Virus record (IMG/VR): IMGVR_UViG_3300042317_001647
Coordinates: 1 to 64,000 of that record
Reading direction: 5' to 3' (one strand)
From: a virus
DNA length: 64,000 bases
This document shows, in pieces, positions 18,763 to 27,529 of this stretch (positions are counted from its first letter, which is position 1; each line of letters opens with the position of its first letter). Made by a program: the position numbers and the translations under genes. The notes beneath the pieces are model-generated. The model was not told the DNA's origin, searched no databases, and was given only the letters and a program-made list of their open reading frames with translations.

Positions 18763-19127
18763 ATCAACTTCGTGAATCTATTGAGCCGCTAGCAGATTTA
18801 TTTTTGGCGGCTCGTGCAGCATCTGAAAGAACCGGTAAACCAGTTACATTAACATGGGATGCAATGAATAGAGCATTAGAAGATGCCAATACAGGCGCAC
18901 CAAGGATACCTGGGTATGATGAATTTACTAAATTATTGGATAGTACACCAGTTCTGCAAAATATGATTGACAATAAAACCGGCAGAGTAGATGGTGATGG
19001 AGTAGAATTTGACCTAAACAGTACAACAGCCACTACAAATAGCGGAGGTAATCCAGGGCAACCACCAATTGATCCAACACACGGTACGGTTACACAAACT
19101 GCAATGCATGCACTAAAATCAAAATAA
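18756..19127 (+). CDS. C-terminal extension reached by frameshift
   Basis: The frame is open from the A run to 19127 and codes about 123 residues (KVNQLRESIEPLADLFLAAR and onward). The only early start is a TTG at 18804 with no ribosome site. The sequence continues naturally from the preceding basic, helical end and contains GKPVTLTWDAMNRALEDAN. The simplest reading is a fusion of about 435 residues made by a minor share of ribosomes. A homopolymer sequencing error joining one long gene is the competing explanation. Confidence 0.6.
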   Translation, partial: KVNQLRESIEPLADLFLAARAASERTGKPVTLTWDAMNRALEDANTGAPRIPGYDEFTKLLDSTPVLQNMIDNKTGRVDGDGVEFDLNSTTATTNSGGNPGQPPIDPTHGTVTQTAMHALKSK

Positions 19128-19130
19128 AAG

Positions 19131-19159
19131 TTGACATTCTTTAATTATTATCATATAAT
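19131..19159 (+). promoter_or_regulatory. Consensus sigma-70 promoter with near-leaderless transcript
   Basis: TTGACA, 17-base spacer, TATAAT (19154-19159). The ATG follows at 19165, about where transcription would begin. Confidence 0.85.
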
Positions 19160-19164
19160 ACTGT

Positions 19165-19878
19165 ATGAAATTATTACAAGAACGATTCAATTATACACAA
19201 ATCAACAGAGAATCCGTCGAAGGCAAACGTCTTTATGTTTGCCCAGACGGATCAAAAGTCCCATCAGTAACTACTATCCTAGATTCAACTAAACCAGTAG
19301 AAAAAGTAGCTGCATTGCAAGCATGGCGAAAGTCTGTTGGTGATAAGAAAGCACAAGAAATAACACTCGAATCTGCTGGAAGGGGTACACGAATGCACAA
19401 GTACCTTGAAGATTTTGTCATGACCGGTCAATTATCAACCCCCGGTACTAATCCGTATAGTAAACAAAGTCATTTAATGGCGTCAACTATCATAAATCAG
19501 GGATTAGTTAATATCAATGAAATCTGGGGAACCGAAGTTGGGTTATACTACCCAGGTCTGTACGCAGGTACAGCAGATGCAGTTGGTGTCCACAAAGATT
19601 CAGAATCAATTTTTGATTACAAACAAACCAACAAACCAAAAAAACTAGAATATATCGAAGATTACTTAATACAATTGGTTTTTTATGGGACTGCTCATAA
19701 TAAAATTCATGGAACTAATATTAAAAAGGGAGTAATCCTAATGTGCGTTAAGCCTGAATTGGTTGGTTCGAATTTAAGTAATCCACAATACCAAGAATTC
19801 ATTATAGAAGGTTCAGAATGGCAGTTATATGAATCAAAAATGTGGGATCGGGTTGATCAATATTTTTCTAATATTTAA
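19165..19878 (+). CDS. PD-(D/E)XK nuclease (RecB-like exonuclease)
   Basis: 237 residues. Motifs of the PD-(D/E)XK fold: RGTRMHKYLED (about residues 73-83), the acidic strand AGTADAVG (Asp near 138), and FDYKQ (about residue 150) with the catalytic Asp and Lys. Such proteins act as phage recombination or host-DNA-degrading exonucleases. The promoter is a perfect sigma-70 consensus and the ATG sits at the predicted transcription start, implying early, possibly leaderless, expression. There is no Shine-Dalgarno site. Confidence 0.75.
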   Translation: MKLLQERFNYTQINRESVEGKRLYVCPDGSKVPSVTTILDSTKPVEKVAALQAWRKSVGDKKAQEITLESAGRGTRMHKYLEDFVMTGQLSTPGTNPYSKQSHLMASTIINQGLVNINEIWGTEVGLYYPGLYAGTADAVGVHKDSESIFDYKQTNKPKKLEYIEDYLIQLVFYGTAHNKIHGTNIKKGVILMCVKPELVGSNLSNPQYQEFIIEGSEWQLYESKMWDRVDQYFSNI

Positions 19879-19907
19879 ACTCAATACCTTTTAGACACCA
19901 AGTATTG

Positions 19908-19915
19908 CATAAATA
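19908..19915 (+). promoter_or_regulatory. T4-type late promoter (CATAAATA)
   Basis: CATAAATA, 20 bases before the tailspike ATG; AGAGGA provides the ribosome site. Confidence 0.55.
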
Positions 19916-19935
19916 ATACTAAAGAGGATTTATTT

Positions 19936-22479
19936 ATGGCAATAGTTTCCATTTCAAGAATACAACAGCGTCGCGGAAGAAAATTCAGTGGCACTGGATT
20001 ACCACAATTAGCAAGTGGTGAATTAGGGTGGGCGATTGATTCCCAAGAATTATATATTGGCAATGGCTCTGTTGCCGAAGGTGCACCACATGTTGGCAAC
20101 ACTCGATTGTTAACTGAACTTGATGTACCAAATTTAAAAGGCGAATCAGCTAATTTACTTGGCAATTTAGATTATATCTATAAAGCAAGTGGATCAATAC
20201 AAAGAGTCGAAATCGTAGCACCTGGCACTGATTATACAGATGGTACTTACAATAATGTTGAATTAGAGTGGGTTACATATGGTGATCGGCCAATATCATT
20301 ACCAACCGCAACTATCACGGTATTTAATGGCGCGGTCGTAACTGTAAACATTACATCGATTGGTTATGGGATATCGTATGGATCACAATTTACGGTACCA
20401 ACTAACGCATTAGGATTGGATAATATCAGAACAGGTTTTACATTTACAGGAACTGTTCATCCAGGATCAAATATAATAACAAATATCACACAAAATATAG
20501 ATAAATTTGTGGTTGGAATGGAGATATATGGCACCGGTATCCTGAATAATTCAGTGGTAACTGAAATCGGGAGTTCTTCTGTAACTATTTCAAATAATTC
20601 CAACATTATATCTGATCAAACAGTAAATTTGAACACTAGAAGTGTTGACTTTTTGTTACGGGCAATATCGGTAACTGGTCCATCAGTGCCGGTCAAGTAT
20701 ACTGCTTTACGAACCATACAGTCTCGCTTGGATGATAGAGTGAATACTGCCGATTTTGGCACATATGGGAATGGCATAGTTGACGACACTGTTAGCTTAC
20801 AAAATGCTATTAATCAATTATTTCTGAATGTTCCACCCGTTATTACAATCAATGCTGTATCAGCGCCAGGAAGTTATACAATCAATACTGCTAGTGCTAG
20901 TTATTCGTATGTTGGAGCAGAAATAGGTGGCCCAGGAATTCCAGTTGATACCGTTATTTTATCAGTAATACCAGGTATTAGTATTACAATGGATAATCCA
21001 TCTTCTAGCACAGAAACCGATCCGCAAATTTTTGATATCATATTACCAGCAGCCGGGAGTTTGGCATCAGCTAATCCAGAATTTAGATCTATCCTTGAAA
21101 TACCACCTGGAACATATAATATCTCCAATACATTATATGTTCCCAGTTATGCAACAATAGTAGGTGCTGGTATTGATAAAACCATTTTAAAATTTAACAG
21201 AGATAGACACATTACAGGAAATGCAAACTATAATAGTTTTACAATATCTACTATTAGTGCAGCAGAATATATGATTGGTGCAATAGTATCAGGGCCATCA
21301 ATCTCACCCGGCACTATTGTCGTAGACGTCATTGATTCTGAAAGTTTAATATTAAATAACGTTGCTACAGATGATGTAACTAATGGCGAATTTGTTTTAA
21401 CAATGGTTCAAGACACCGCTGTTGTTAAATTTGTAAATGAATTATCACGTCCTGGATCACCTAATTCTATTGAGAATACCACATCATTAAATCAACCGAA
21501 AAATATTATATTCAAAAATTTATCTATTAGCGTGTTAGATAATGTGTCAGATGGGTTACAATTAGATGCAGTAAAAGATAGTATATTTGAAAATATCGCA
21601 TTGTCTAGTACATGGAGTTCTGGCACAAGAACCACCAATTATGGTATTTCAATGGCGGCTGTAAGTGAGAGTGTTACCACTACTAATAACTTATTCAAAA
21701 ATATAATTATTAATAATTTTGGTTATGGTGTTTACTCCGATTACGATATCGATAATAATAAATTTGTTGATGGTACTATTTCATCTGGTACTTATGGCAT
21801 GGTCTTTGGTGAATTTTTCAATCCATCAATTGTAGGAAAAGAATATGGCGCTAGAAATACATTAATTAGCAATTTAAAATTTTCTAATATTATAAAACAA
21901 GCAATTTGGATTAAGACTGGTGTAAAAAACATAATCGATAATATCATCCTAGCGAATGTTGGTGATAATGATGGGGTCCTTATTCCTCAAATTTATTCTG
22001 ATAATTTTGGCAATATAATTAGAAATATCAAATCTGACCGCTGGGATTATTATTCATTACCAATCAGATCAACTTATGTACCTGAATTTAGTGGCAAGGG
22101 TCTGTACGAGGTAGATGAAACTATAGCTCTACCATTGATATATACATTGACTAGTAGAAAATTGTTTAATCTACCATCATCCGTGTCAATCGAGGGTGTT
22201 CAACAACGATCAATTATTCACGAAATAGAATATGTATACTCCAGTACAGTAGGAGAGTTTACAAGAAAAGGCATTATCACAGTAATTGCTGATATAGCCA
22301 ATTCACAAATCCATTCGTCAGATGAATATGATTACGTAGGAAATGAGGATTTTCTTGGTTGGCTTGATTTTACAGCAGCATTTTCAGGTGGTCAATCCGC
22401 CATCGGTATCTATTATACAAACAGTCTACTAGACGATATTGGTATCTTCTCGTTTACGTATAAATCATCGATTCAGTAA
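19936..22479 (+). CDS. Beta-helix tailspike
   Basis: 847 residues. The N-terminal 50 residues (RIQQRRG, then LASGELGWAIDSQELYIGNG) match the short virion-attachment module seen at the start of many phage receptor-binding proteins, including Mtd-type N-termini. DFGTYGNGIVDDTVSLQNAI (about residues 273-292) is the hallmark opening of a pectate-lyase-3 right-handed beta-helix, which continues to about 740. Family knowledge: such spikes bind or cut surface polysaccharide. No catalytic residues can be assigned by eye. Confidence 0.8.
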   Translation: MAIVSISRIQQRRGRKFSGTGLPQLASGELGWAIDSQELYIGNGSVAEGAPHVGNTRLLTELDVPNLKGESANLLGNLDYIYKASGSIQRVEIVAPGTDYTDGTYNNVELEWVTYGDRPISLPTATITVFNGAVVTVNITSIGYGISYGSQFTVPTNALGLDNIRTGFTFTGTVHPGSNIITNITQNIDKFVVGMEIYGTGILNNSVVTEIGSSSVTISNNSNIISDQTVNLNTRSVDFLLRAISVTGPSVPVKYTALRTIQSRLDDRVNTADFGTYGNGIVDDTVSLQNAINQLFLNVPPVITINAVSAPGSYTINTASASYSYVGAEIGGPGIPVDTVILSVIPGISITMDNPSSSTETDPQIFDIILPAAGSLASANPEFRSILEIPPGTYNISNTLYVPSYATIVGAGIDKTILKFNRDRHITGNANYNSFTISTISAAEYMIGAIVSGPSISPGTIVVDVIDSESLILNNVATDDVTNGEFVLTMVQDTAVVKFVNELSRPGSPNSIENTTSLNQPKNIIFKNLSISVLDNVSDGLQLDAVKDSIFENIALSSTWSSGTRTTNYGISMAAVSESVTTTNNLFKNIIINNFGYGVYSDYDIDNNKFVDGTISSGTYGMVFGEFFNPSIVGKEYGARNTLISNLKFSNIIKQAIWIKTGVKNIIDNIILANVGDNDGVLIPQIYSDNFGNIIRNIKSDRWDYYSLPIRSTYVPEFSGKGLYEVDETIALPLIYTLTSRKLFNLPSSVSIEGVQQRSIIHEIEYVYSSTVGEFTRKGIITVIADIANSQIHSSDEYDYVGNEDFLGWLDFTAAFSGGQSAIGIYYTNSLLDDIGIFSFTYKSSIQ

Positions 22480-22487
22480 AAATTTTA

Positions 22488-22537
22488 CTAGACTTATCAC
22501 CAATTGTAGTGTATAATACTCTGTATTAGGTGATAAG
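22488..22537 (+). promoter_or_regulatory. Promoter with flanking palindrome upstream of nrdA
   Basis: TAGACT, 17-base spacer, TATAAT (22512-22517). CTTATCACC (22493-22501) and GGTGATAAG (22529-22537) form a perfect 9-bp inverted repeat around the -10 box. A second pair, GATAAGTTA (22532-22540) with TAACTTATC (22563-22571), and further copies of the CTTATC core at 22589-22594 and of GATAAG at 22631-22636 follow. This looks like a multi-site operator for an unidentified regulator. Confidence 0.65.
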
Positions 22538-22597
22538 TTAATTAATAATCCTTAATTTTCAATAACTTATCAATTTTTTAACATCTTGCTTATCATC

Positions 22598-22606
22598 AAT
22601 AAATAC
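22598..22606 (+). promoter_or_regulatory. T4-type late promoter (AATAAATAC)
   Basis: AATAAATAC between the sigma-70 promoter and nrdA. It suggests nrdA can also be read late. Confidence 0.45.
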
Positions 22607-22651
22607 TACCTAAACGGATTTAAGTAGACAGATAAGCGAGAGTAACAACAT

Positions 22652-24181
22652 ATGGATATGAACAAAATTACAGTAATAAAAAGAAATGGCCAAAGAGAGC
22701 CATTGACCATTGAAAAATGGCAGTCCCAAATCGCTAAAGTATGCGCGGGAATAGCAGATGTCAGTCAATCAATGATTGAAATCAAGAGTCAGCCACACTA
22801 TTATGATGGTATCACAACCAAAGAAATCGATGAAATAACATTACGTGCAATCGTTGATCTTATTGATGTTGAAGCTAATCCTGATATTGGTCACACTAAC
22901 TATCAATTTGTAGCCGGTAAACAACGGTTATCTATGCTTCGCAAAGATGTATACGGACAATACAACCCACCGAGCCTCTATTCAATTGTGCAAAACAATA
23001 TAGCAATTGGTCTTTATACACCTGAATTATTATCATGGTACAGTGAAGATGATTGGAATAAAATGGACTCGTTTATTGATCATGACAAAGATGAGCAATA
23101 TTCATATGCTGCAATTGAGCAGTTGATTGAAAAATATCTGATCAGAAATCGTTCAACAAAAGAAGTATTTGAAACACCTCAAATACGATACATGGTTGCG
23201 GCAGCTACTGTCTTCCATAAAGAAGAACCAAATTCTGCTAGAATGAAATACATAAAGGAATATTACAATGCCGCATCTGATGGCCTTTTTACTTTGGCTA
23301 CTCCTGTTCTCGCTGGCCTCGGAACCCCCACAAAACAATTTAGCAGTTGCGTTCTTATACGCAGCGACGACGATCTTGATAGTATATTCGCCTCTGGAGA
23401 AATGATGGCCAAATATGCTAGCAAACGTGCTGGCATCGGATTAGAAGTTGGTAGATTACGTCCGTTAGGTTCGCCTATCAGAGGTGGAGAAATCATGCAT
23501 ACCGGCATGATTCCATTCTTAAAAAAATGGTTTGGTGATCTGAAAAGCTGTAGCCAAGGTGGTATCAGAAATGCGTCTTGTACAGTATATTTCCCAATCT
23601 GGCACTATCAATTTGATGATTTGATTGTATTAAAAAATAACCAAGGCACAGAAGAAACCCGTGTTAGACATATGGACTATGGGGTTGTATTATCGGCGCT
23701 ATTTTGGAGACGATTCAAAGCTAAAGAAAATATCACATTCTTTGATCCAAATGAAGTTCCAGAATTGTACGAAGCATTCTATAGAAATAATGCACAATTT
23801 GAAGAATTATACGTAAAATACGAAAAACGCAAAGATTTAAGAAAAAAAGTTATTTCAGCAGAAGAAGTATTCAAAGGTGGATTACTTAAAGAACGCACTG
23901 ATACCGGGCGTATTTACCTAATGTATGTTGATAATGTCCAAAATCAAGGACCATTTGATACTAACATTCACCCAATCTATCAATCAAATTTATGTGCAGA
24001 GATAGTGTTGCCTTCAGTTCCATTTAAGTCATTAAACGATGAAGGTGAGTTTAAATTAACATTGGATAATGGCGTTGATGTGGTATTACCAGGACAGCAT
24101 AAAGTTCTGTTAGCTAACGGTGATAAGAAAAAAGTTAGAGAACTAACCGAAGATGATGATATTAAAGATTTACTAATGTAA
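22652..24181 (+). CDS. nrdA: Ribonucleotide reductase large subunit, N-terminal piece
   Basis: 509 residues: ATP-cone (about 1-95) and the first part of the class I catalytic barrel. Visible key residues: the redox Cys in QFSSCVLI (about 233) and the Asn-x-Cys-x-Glu active-site triad in SNLCAEI (about 446-450). Canonical NrdA would continue straight to SLCTLG. Here, after LNDEGE, comes a 40-residue extension ending at TAA, and the rest of the enzyme is encoded 840 bases downstream after a GIY-YIG endonuclease gene. Function requires assembly with the second piece and NrdB. MDMNK offers two close ATGs. Confidence 0.88.
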   Translation: MDMNKITVIKRNGQREPLTIEKWQSQIAKVCAGIADVSQSMIEIKSQPHYYDGITTKEIDEITLRAIVDLIDVEANPDIGHTNYQFVAGKQRLSMLRKDVYGQYNPPSLYSIVQNNIAIGLYTPELLSWYSEDDWNKMDSFIDHDKDEQYSYAAIEQLIEKYLIRNRSTKEVFETPQIRYMVAAATVFHKEEPNSARMKYIKEYYNAASDGLFTLATPVLAGLGTPTKQFSSCVLIRSDDDLDSIFASGEMMAKYASKRAGIGLEVGRLRPLGSPIRGGEIMHTGMIPFLKKWFGDLKSCSQGGIRNASCTVYFPIWHYQFDDLIVLKNNQGTEETRVRHMDYGVVLSALFWRRFKAKENITFFDPNEVPELYEAFYRNNAQFEELYVKYEKRKDLRKKVISAEEVFKGGLLKERTDTGRIYLMYVDNVQNQGPFDTNIHPIYQSNLCAEIVLPSVPFKSLNDEGEFKLTLDNGVDVVLPGQHKVLLANGDKKKVRELTEDDDIKDLLM

Positions 24182-24202
24182 TAGTTAACATAACCTAATG
24201 TA

Positions 24203-24211
24203 CATAAATAC
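24203..24211 (+). promoter_or_regulatory. T4-type late promoter of the homing endonuclease
   Basis: CATAAATAC, followed by AAAAGGAGAA and the ATG at 24233. It gives the inserted gene its own transcript. Confidence 0.55.
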
Positions 24212-24232
24212 ATTATAAAAGGAGAATGTATA

Positions 24233-25009
24233 ATGTATATTGGGTTTATTTACGAATGGACTAATAATGTAAATGGTATGAAATATTTAGGGTCACATAA
24301 AGGAACTATAGACGATGGATATACCGGCAGTGGTTATAGATTTTTAAATGCGGTTAGAAAATATGGAATAGATATATTCACCCGGGTTATAGTTGAATAT
24401 GTACAATCCGAAGAACAATTGTTTATTCGAGAACAATTTTATCTAACCGCCCGTGATTGTGCTAATAGTAAAACTTACTATAACATTTCACCATCAGCGG
24501 GTGGTGGGGATACTGGGTCTGGTCATAAAATTAGCAAAGCACATAAAATTGCATTTGAAACTGGAACTCGCAAAGCTTGGAACAAAGGATGCACCCTAAC
24601 CTGCAACCAAAAAGCCAATTTATCAATAGATACCTGGGAGATTATAACACCAGACGGGGACACACTTATAGTAAGGAATATGTTAGATTTTTGTAAAACA
24701 CATTCATTAAATCCATCAACTATGAGTGCTGTTGCTAGAGGAAAGCGTGGTCATCACCATGGCTATAAATGTAAAAAACTTACAAATATTAGAAATGTAC
24801 CTTACGAATATGCCACATATCGATACCTGACATCAGAAGAAAAAAATAAAATTAATAGTGAATCTGTTAAAACTGCAAAGAGATTGAAAGCGTTGCCAAA
24901 AATAGAATTTGATGGCATTATTTATAATTCACTAGTCGATGCATCTATTAGTACTGGAAAGAGTAGATATATTTTAATAAAATACGGAAAATTATTAAGG
25001 AATAATTAA
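24233..25009 (+). CDS. GIY-YIG homing endonuclease inserted in nrdA
   Basis: 258 residues. N-terminal GIY-YIG nuclease: FIYEWTN (5-11) and KYLGSHKG (17-24), a following arginine-containing helix, and the metal-binding Glu in IREQFYL. The C-terminal part contains an IENR1/NUMOD1-like DNA-binding stretch (RNMLDFCKTHSLNPSTMSAV, about 145-164). Free-standing enzymes of this type (Seg-like) cut uninterrupted alleles and spread by repair. It has its own late promoter and ribosome site and separates the two nrdA pieces. Confidence 0.88.
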   Translation: MYIGFIYEWTNNVNGMKYLGSHKGTIDDGYTGSGYRFLNAVRKYGIDIFTRVIVEYVQSEEQLFIREQFYLTARDCANSKTYYNISPSAGGGDTGSGHKISKAHKIAFETGTRKAWNKGCTLTCNQKANLSIDTWEIITPDGDTLIVRNMLDFCKTHSLNPSTMSAVARGKRGHHHGYKCKKLTNIRNVPYEYATYRYLTSEEKNKINSESVKTAKRLKALPKIEFDGIIYNSLVDASISTGKSRYILIKYGKLLRNN

Positions 25010-25019
25010 GGAATAATTA

Positions 25020-25979
25020 ATGAAAATAATTAAAAAAGAATGCACCCGTGCTGTGCCAAAAATCAGTTTATGCACACTTGGAAGTATCAACTGGGGGGCT
25101 TTCAGAAACCCAGAAGATATGCGTAGGGCGTGTCGTATTCTACACCGCAGTCTTAACAATATTTTGGATTACCAAGACTTCTTATCAATCCAATCTAAAT
25201 TATCTAATGATGAAATTAGACCGCTAGGAATTGGTATTACAAATCTTGCATACTGGGCTGCTAAACGTGGATTCAAATACGGTGATCCAGATATGCTATC
25301 AGAAGTAAAAAGTTGGATTGAACATCTAGCATATTATACCACCGAATCCAGTGTTGAATTAGCAAAAGAACGCGGTGCGTGTGAGCATAGTCATTTAACG
25401 AGATACGGCCAAGGTATATTCCCATGGGAATTACGTGCAGAGGGTGTTAATGAGTTAACTGATTTCACACCAGAATTAGACTGGGAAACCTTACGAGCTA
25501 GTATGAAACAATATGGAGTTAGAAATGCCACACAAATGGCTATCGCACCAGTTGAATCCAGTTCTGTTGTTATCAATAGCACAAATGGAATTGAAATGCC
25601 AATGCAGTTAATTCAAACCAAAGAATCAAAAGCTGCATCATTAACGCAAGTAGTTCCAGAATACCATAAACTGAAAAATAAATATCAGTTACTATGGGAC
25701 CAGACTGATTGCATAGGTTACTTAAAAACTGCATCTGTTTTAGCAGCATATGTCGATCAAGCAATCTCAGTGAATACTTTTTATTCGCCTAAACACTTTC
25801 CAGATAGAAAAGTACCAGGAACATTAATTGCGAAAAATTTGATGTTAGGACATAAATGGGGACTAAAAACCTTTTATTACTCACTTATAGATAAAGCTGG
25901 TTCAAAAGCAGAAGATGAAGTTGATTTACCAAGCGGTATTGATGAAGGTGAAGCAGATTGCGAATCTTGCAAATTATAA
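25020..25979 (+). CDS. nrdA: Ribonucleotide reductase large subunit, C-terminal piece
   Basis: 319 residues, beginning with a non-canonical MKIIKKECTRAVPK tail and then ISLCTLGSINWG, which holds the second redox Cys (about 18). The radical-transfer tyrosine pair is in KTFYYS, and the C-terminal shuttle cysteines are in DCESCKL. With the N-terminal piece it covers the whole of class I NrdA. An 11-base tandem duplication (GGAATAATTAA twice) precedes the ATG and supplies its ribosome site; it probably dates from the insertion event. Confidence 0.88.
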   Translation: MKIIKKECTRAVPKISLCTLGSINWGAFRNPEDMRRACRILHRSLNNILDYQDFLSIQSKLSNDEIRPLGIGITNLAYWAAKRGFKYGDPDMLSEVKSWIEHLAYYTTESSVELAKERGACEHSHLTRYGQGIFPWELRAEGVNELTDFTPELDWETLRASMKQYGVRNATQMAIAPVESSSVVINSTNGIEMPMQLIQTKESKAASLTQVVPEYHKLKNKYQLLWDQTDCIGYLKTASVLAAYVDQAISVNTFYSPKHFPDRKVPGTLIAKNLMLGHKWGLKTFYYSLIDKAGSKAEDEVDLPSGIDEGEADCESCKL

Positions 25980-25990
25980 TGGAGAATAAT

Positions 25991-26269
25991 ATGATTCACA
26001 TTTTAAAAGAAGGAAATAAACTACATAATGGATTTAATTTTTATCCGTTGTCTGATACAAGAAGTTTTGGATTTAAAGTTAGATATGGAAAGAAGATCCC
26101 AATGACCGAATTAGGTTCTAAATTATTTGTTTTTAGATTTAGTAAATTAAATAAAAAATGGATTGTTAAATTTGAAGACCATAGTTCAGTAACCGGCTAT
26201 ATGGCTACAAATGGTGGGAATATTTTTAATGAAGGGTTGCAAGCTTATATCGATGAACAAAATACCTGA
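25991..26269 (+). CDS. Hypothetical protein in the nrd operon, 92 aa
   Basis: Start at 25991 chosen for GGAG six bases upstream; an earlier in-frame ATG at 25979 overlaps the nrdA stop. Basic, beta-rich small protein without recognised domain. Translational neighbour of nrdA and nrdB. Confidence 0.6.
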   Translation: MIHILKEGNKLHNGFNFYPLSDTRSFGFKVRYGKKIPMTELGSKLFVFRFSKLNKKWIVKFEDHSSVTGYMATNGGNIFNEGLQAYIDEQNT

Positions 26270-26399
26270 TATAGAACATCTAAAACAAAAATTAGAAACA
26301 GAAACCGATCCTCTAGTAAAATGGAGGATTGAAAAACAAATCGAATTACTAGAAGATGCATTAGTAATTTATCACGAAAGAAGATTACCAGACGAATAA
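26253..26399 (+). CDS. Hypothetical 48-aa helical protein
   Basis: MNKIPDIEHLKQKLETETDP and following residues form a charged helix. Start inferred at 26253, overlapping the previous gene by 17 bases. It ends ten bases before the nrdB start. Function unknown. Confidence 0.5.
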   Translation: MNKIPDIEHLKQKLETETDPLVKWRIEKQIELLEDALVIYHERRLPDE

Positions 26400-26408
26400 G
26401 GACAAGGA

Positions 26409-27521
26409 ATGTCAGAACAACAATATAACTTAAAAACACAAACAGATTATTTAAATCGTAAAATGTTCCTTGACCCAGCAGGGCCAGTAACTATTCAACG
26501 GTTTGAAGAAGTCCGATATCCCAAAATTCAAAAATTTGAACAAACTGCTCGTGGTTTCTTTTGGGTACCAGAAGAAATTTCATTGAGTAAAGATGCCAAT
26601 GATTTCAAAGATGCAAGTGATGCTGTTAAACATATTTTCACTAGCAATGTATTAAGACAAACTGCATTAGACAGTTTACAGGGACGTGGGCCAACCCAAG
26701 TGTTCACACCAGTATGCTCGGTTCCAGAAGTCGAAGCATTAATGTATAATTGGGGGTTTTTTGAAACAAACATTCATAGCCGCAGTTATAGCCATATTAT
26801 TAGAAATATTTACAATGTGCCAAAAGAAGTATTCAATACCATTCATGACACAAAAGAAATTATCGACATGGCATCTAGTGTTGGTAAATATTATGACAAA
26901 CTTCACAAATATAACTGCCTAGCAGAAGTAAAAGATACTGTTAACTTCCTCTACAACGAAGAAGCACATATAGATCACATTTGGTTGGCTTTACATGCTA
27001 GTTATGCATTAGAAGCTTTCCGATTTATGGTATCATTTGCTACTAGTTTAGCCATGGTAGAGAATAAACTATTCATCGGAAATGGTAATATAATTTCATT
27101 AATTTTACAAGATGAATTATTACACAAAGACTGGACTGCTTATATTATTAATCAATTAGTTAAAGATGATCCAAGATTTGCAGCAGCTAAAGTACGGTTA
27201 GAACGTGAAGTATATGGTATCTACGAATCAGTGATCAGAGAAGAAAAATCTTGGGCAGATTACTTGTTTATGAAAGGACCAGTGATCGGGTTAAATGCCA
27301 ATATCTTAAAAGATTTTGTCGATTACACAGCAGTTGGTTCATTAAAAGAAATTGGTATTAAGTACCAAGGAACTGCACCAAAAACCACTCCAATACCATG
27401 GTTTACACGTCATACTGATCCTAGTAAAAAACAAACCGCTTTACAAGAAAGCGAATCGATTAGTTATGTAATTGGTGTGATGAGCAGCGAATTAAATTAT
27501 GATGAACTACCAAACATTTGA
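26409..27521 (+). CDS. nrdB: Ribonucleotide reductase small subunit
   Basis: 370 residues, class I beta subunit. Metal/radical residues visible: Asp in QTALDS, His and the radical Tyr in IHSRSYSHIIRN, Glu in ALEAFRF, Glu and His in DELLHKD. The helix reads FFETNIHSRSY, so Glu is four residues before His, whereas E. coli NrdB has three (ETIH). Partner of the split NrdA; makes the tyrosyl radical. AAGGA (26399-26403) precedes the start. Confidence 0.92.
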   Translation: MSEQQYNLKTQTDYLNRKMFLDPAGPVTIQRFEEVRYPKIQKFEQTARGFFWVPEEISLSKDANDFKDASDAVKHIFTSNVLRQTALDSLQGRGPTQVFTPVCSVPEVEALMYNWGFFETNIHSRSYSHIIRNIYNVPKEVFNTIHDTKEIIDMASSVGKYYDKLHKYNCLAEVKDTVNFLYNEEAHIDHIWLALHASYALEAFRFMVSFATSLAMVENKLFIGNGNIISLILQDELLHKDWTAYIINQLVKDDPRFAAAKVRLEREVYGIYESVIREEKSWADYLFMKGPVIGLNANILKDFVDYTAVGSLKEIGIKYQGTAPKTTPIPWFTRHTDPSKKQTALQESESISYVIGVMSSELNYDELPNI

Positions 27522-27529
27522 GGTATATT

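Noticed and set aside
24182-25019. A group I intron carrying the GIY-YIG gene in nrdA
   Set aside because: Both nrdA pieces have their own start/stop codons and the second its own ribosome site. I could not see P/Q/R/S-type intron core pairings. RT-PCR would decide.
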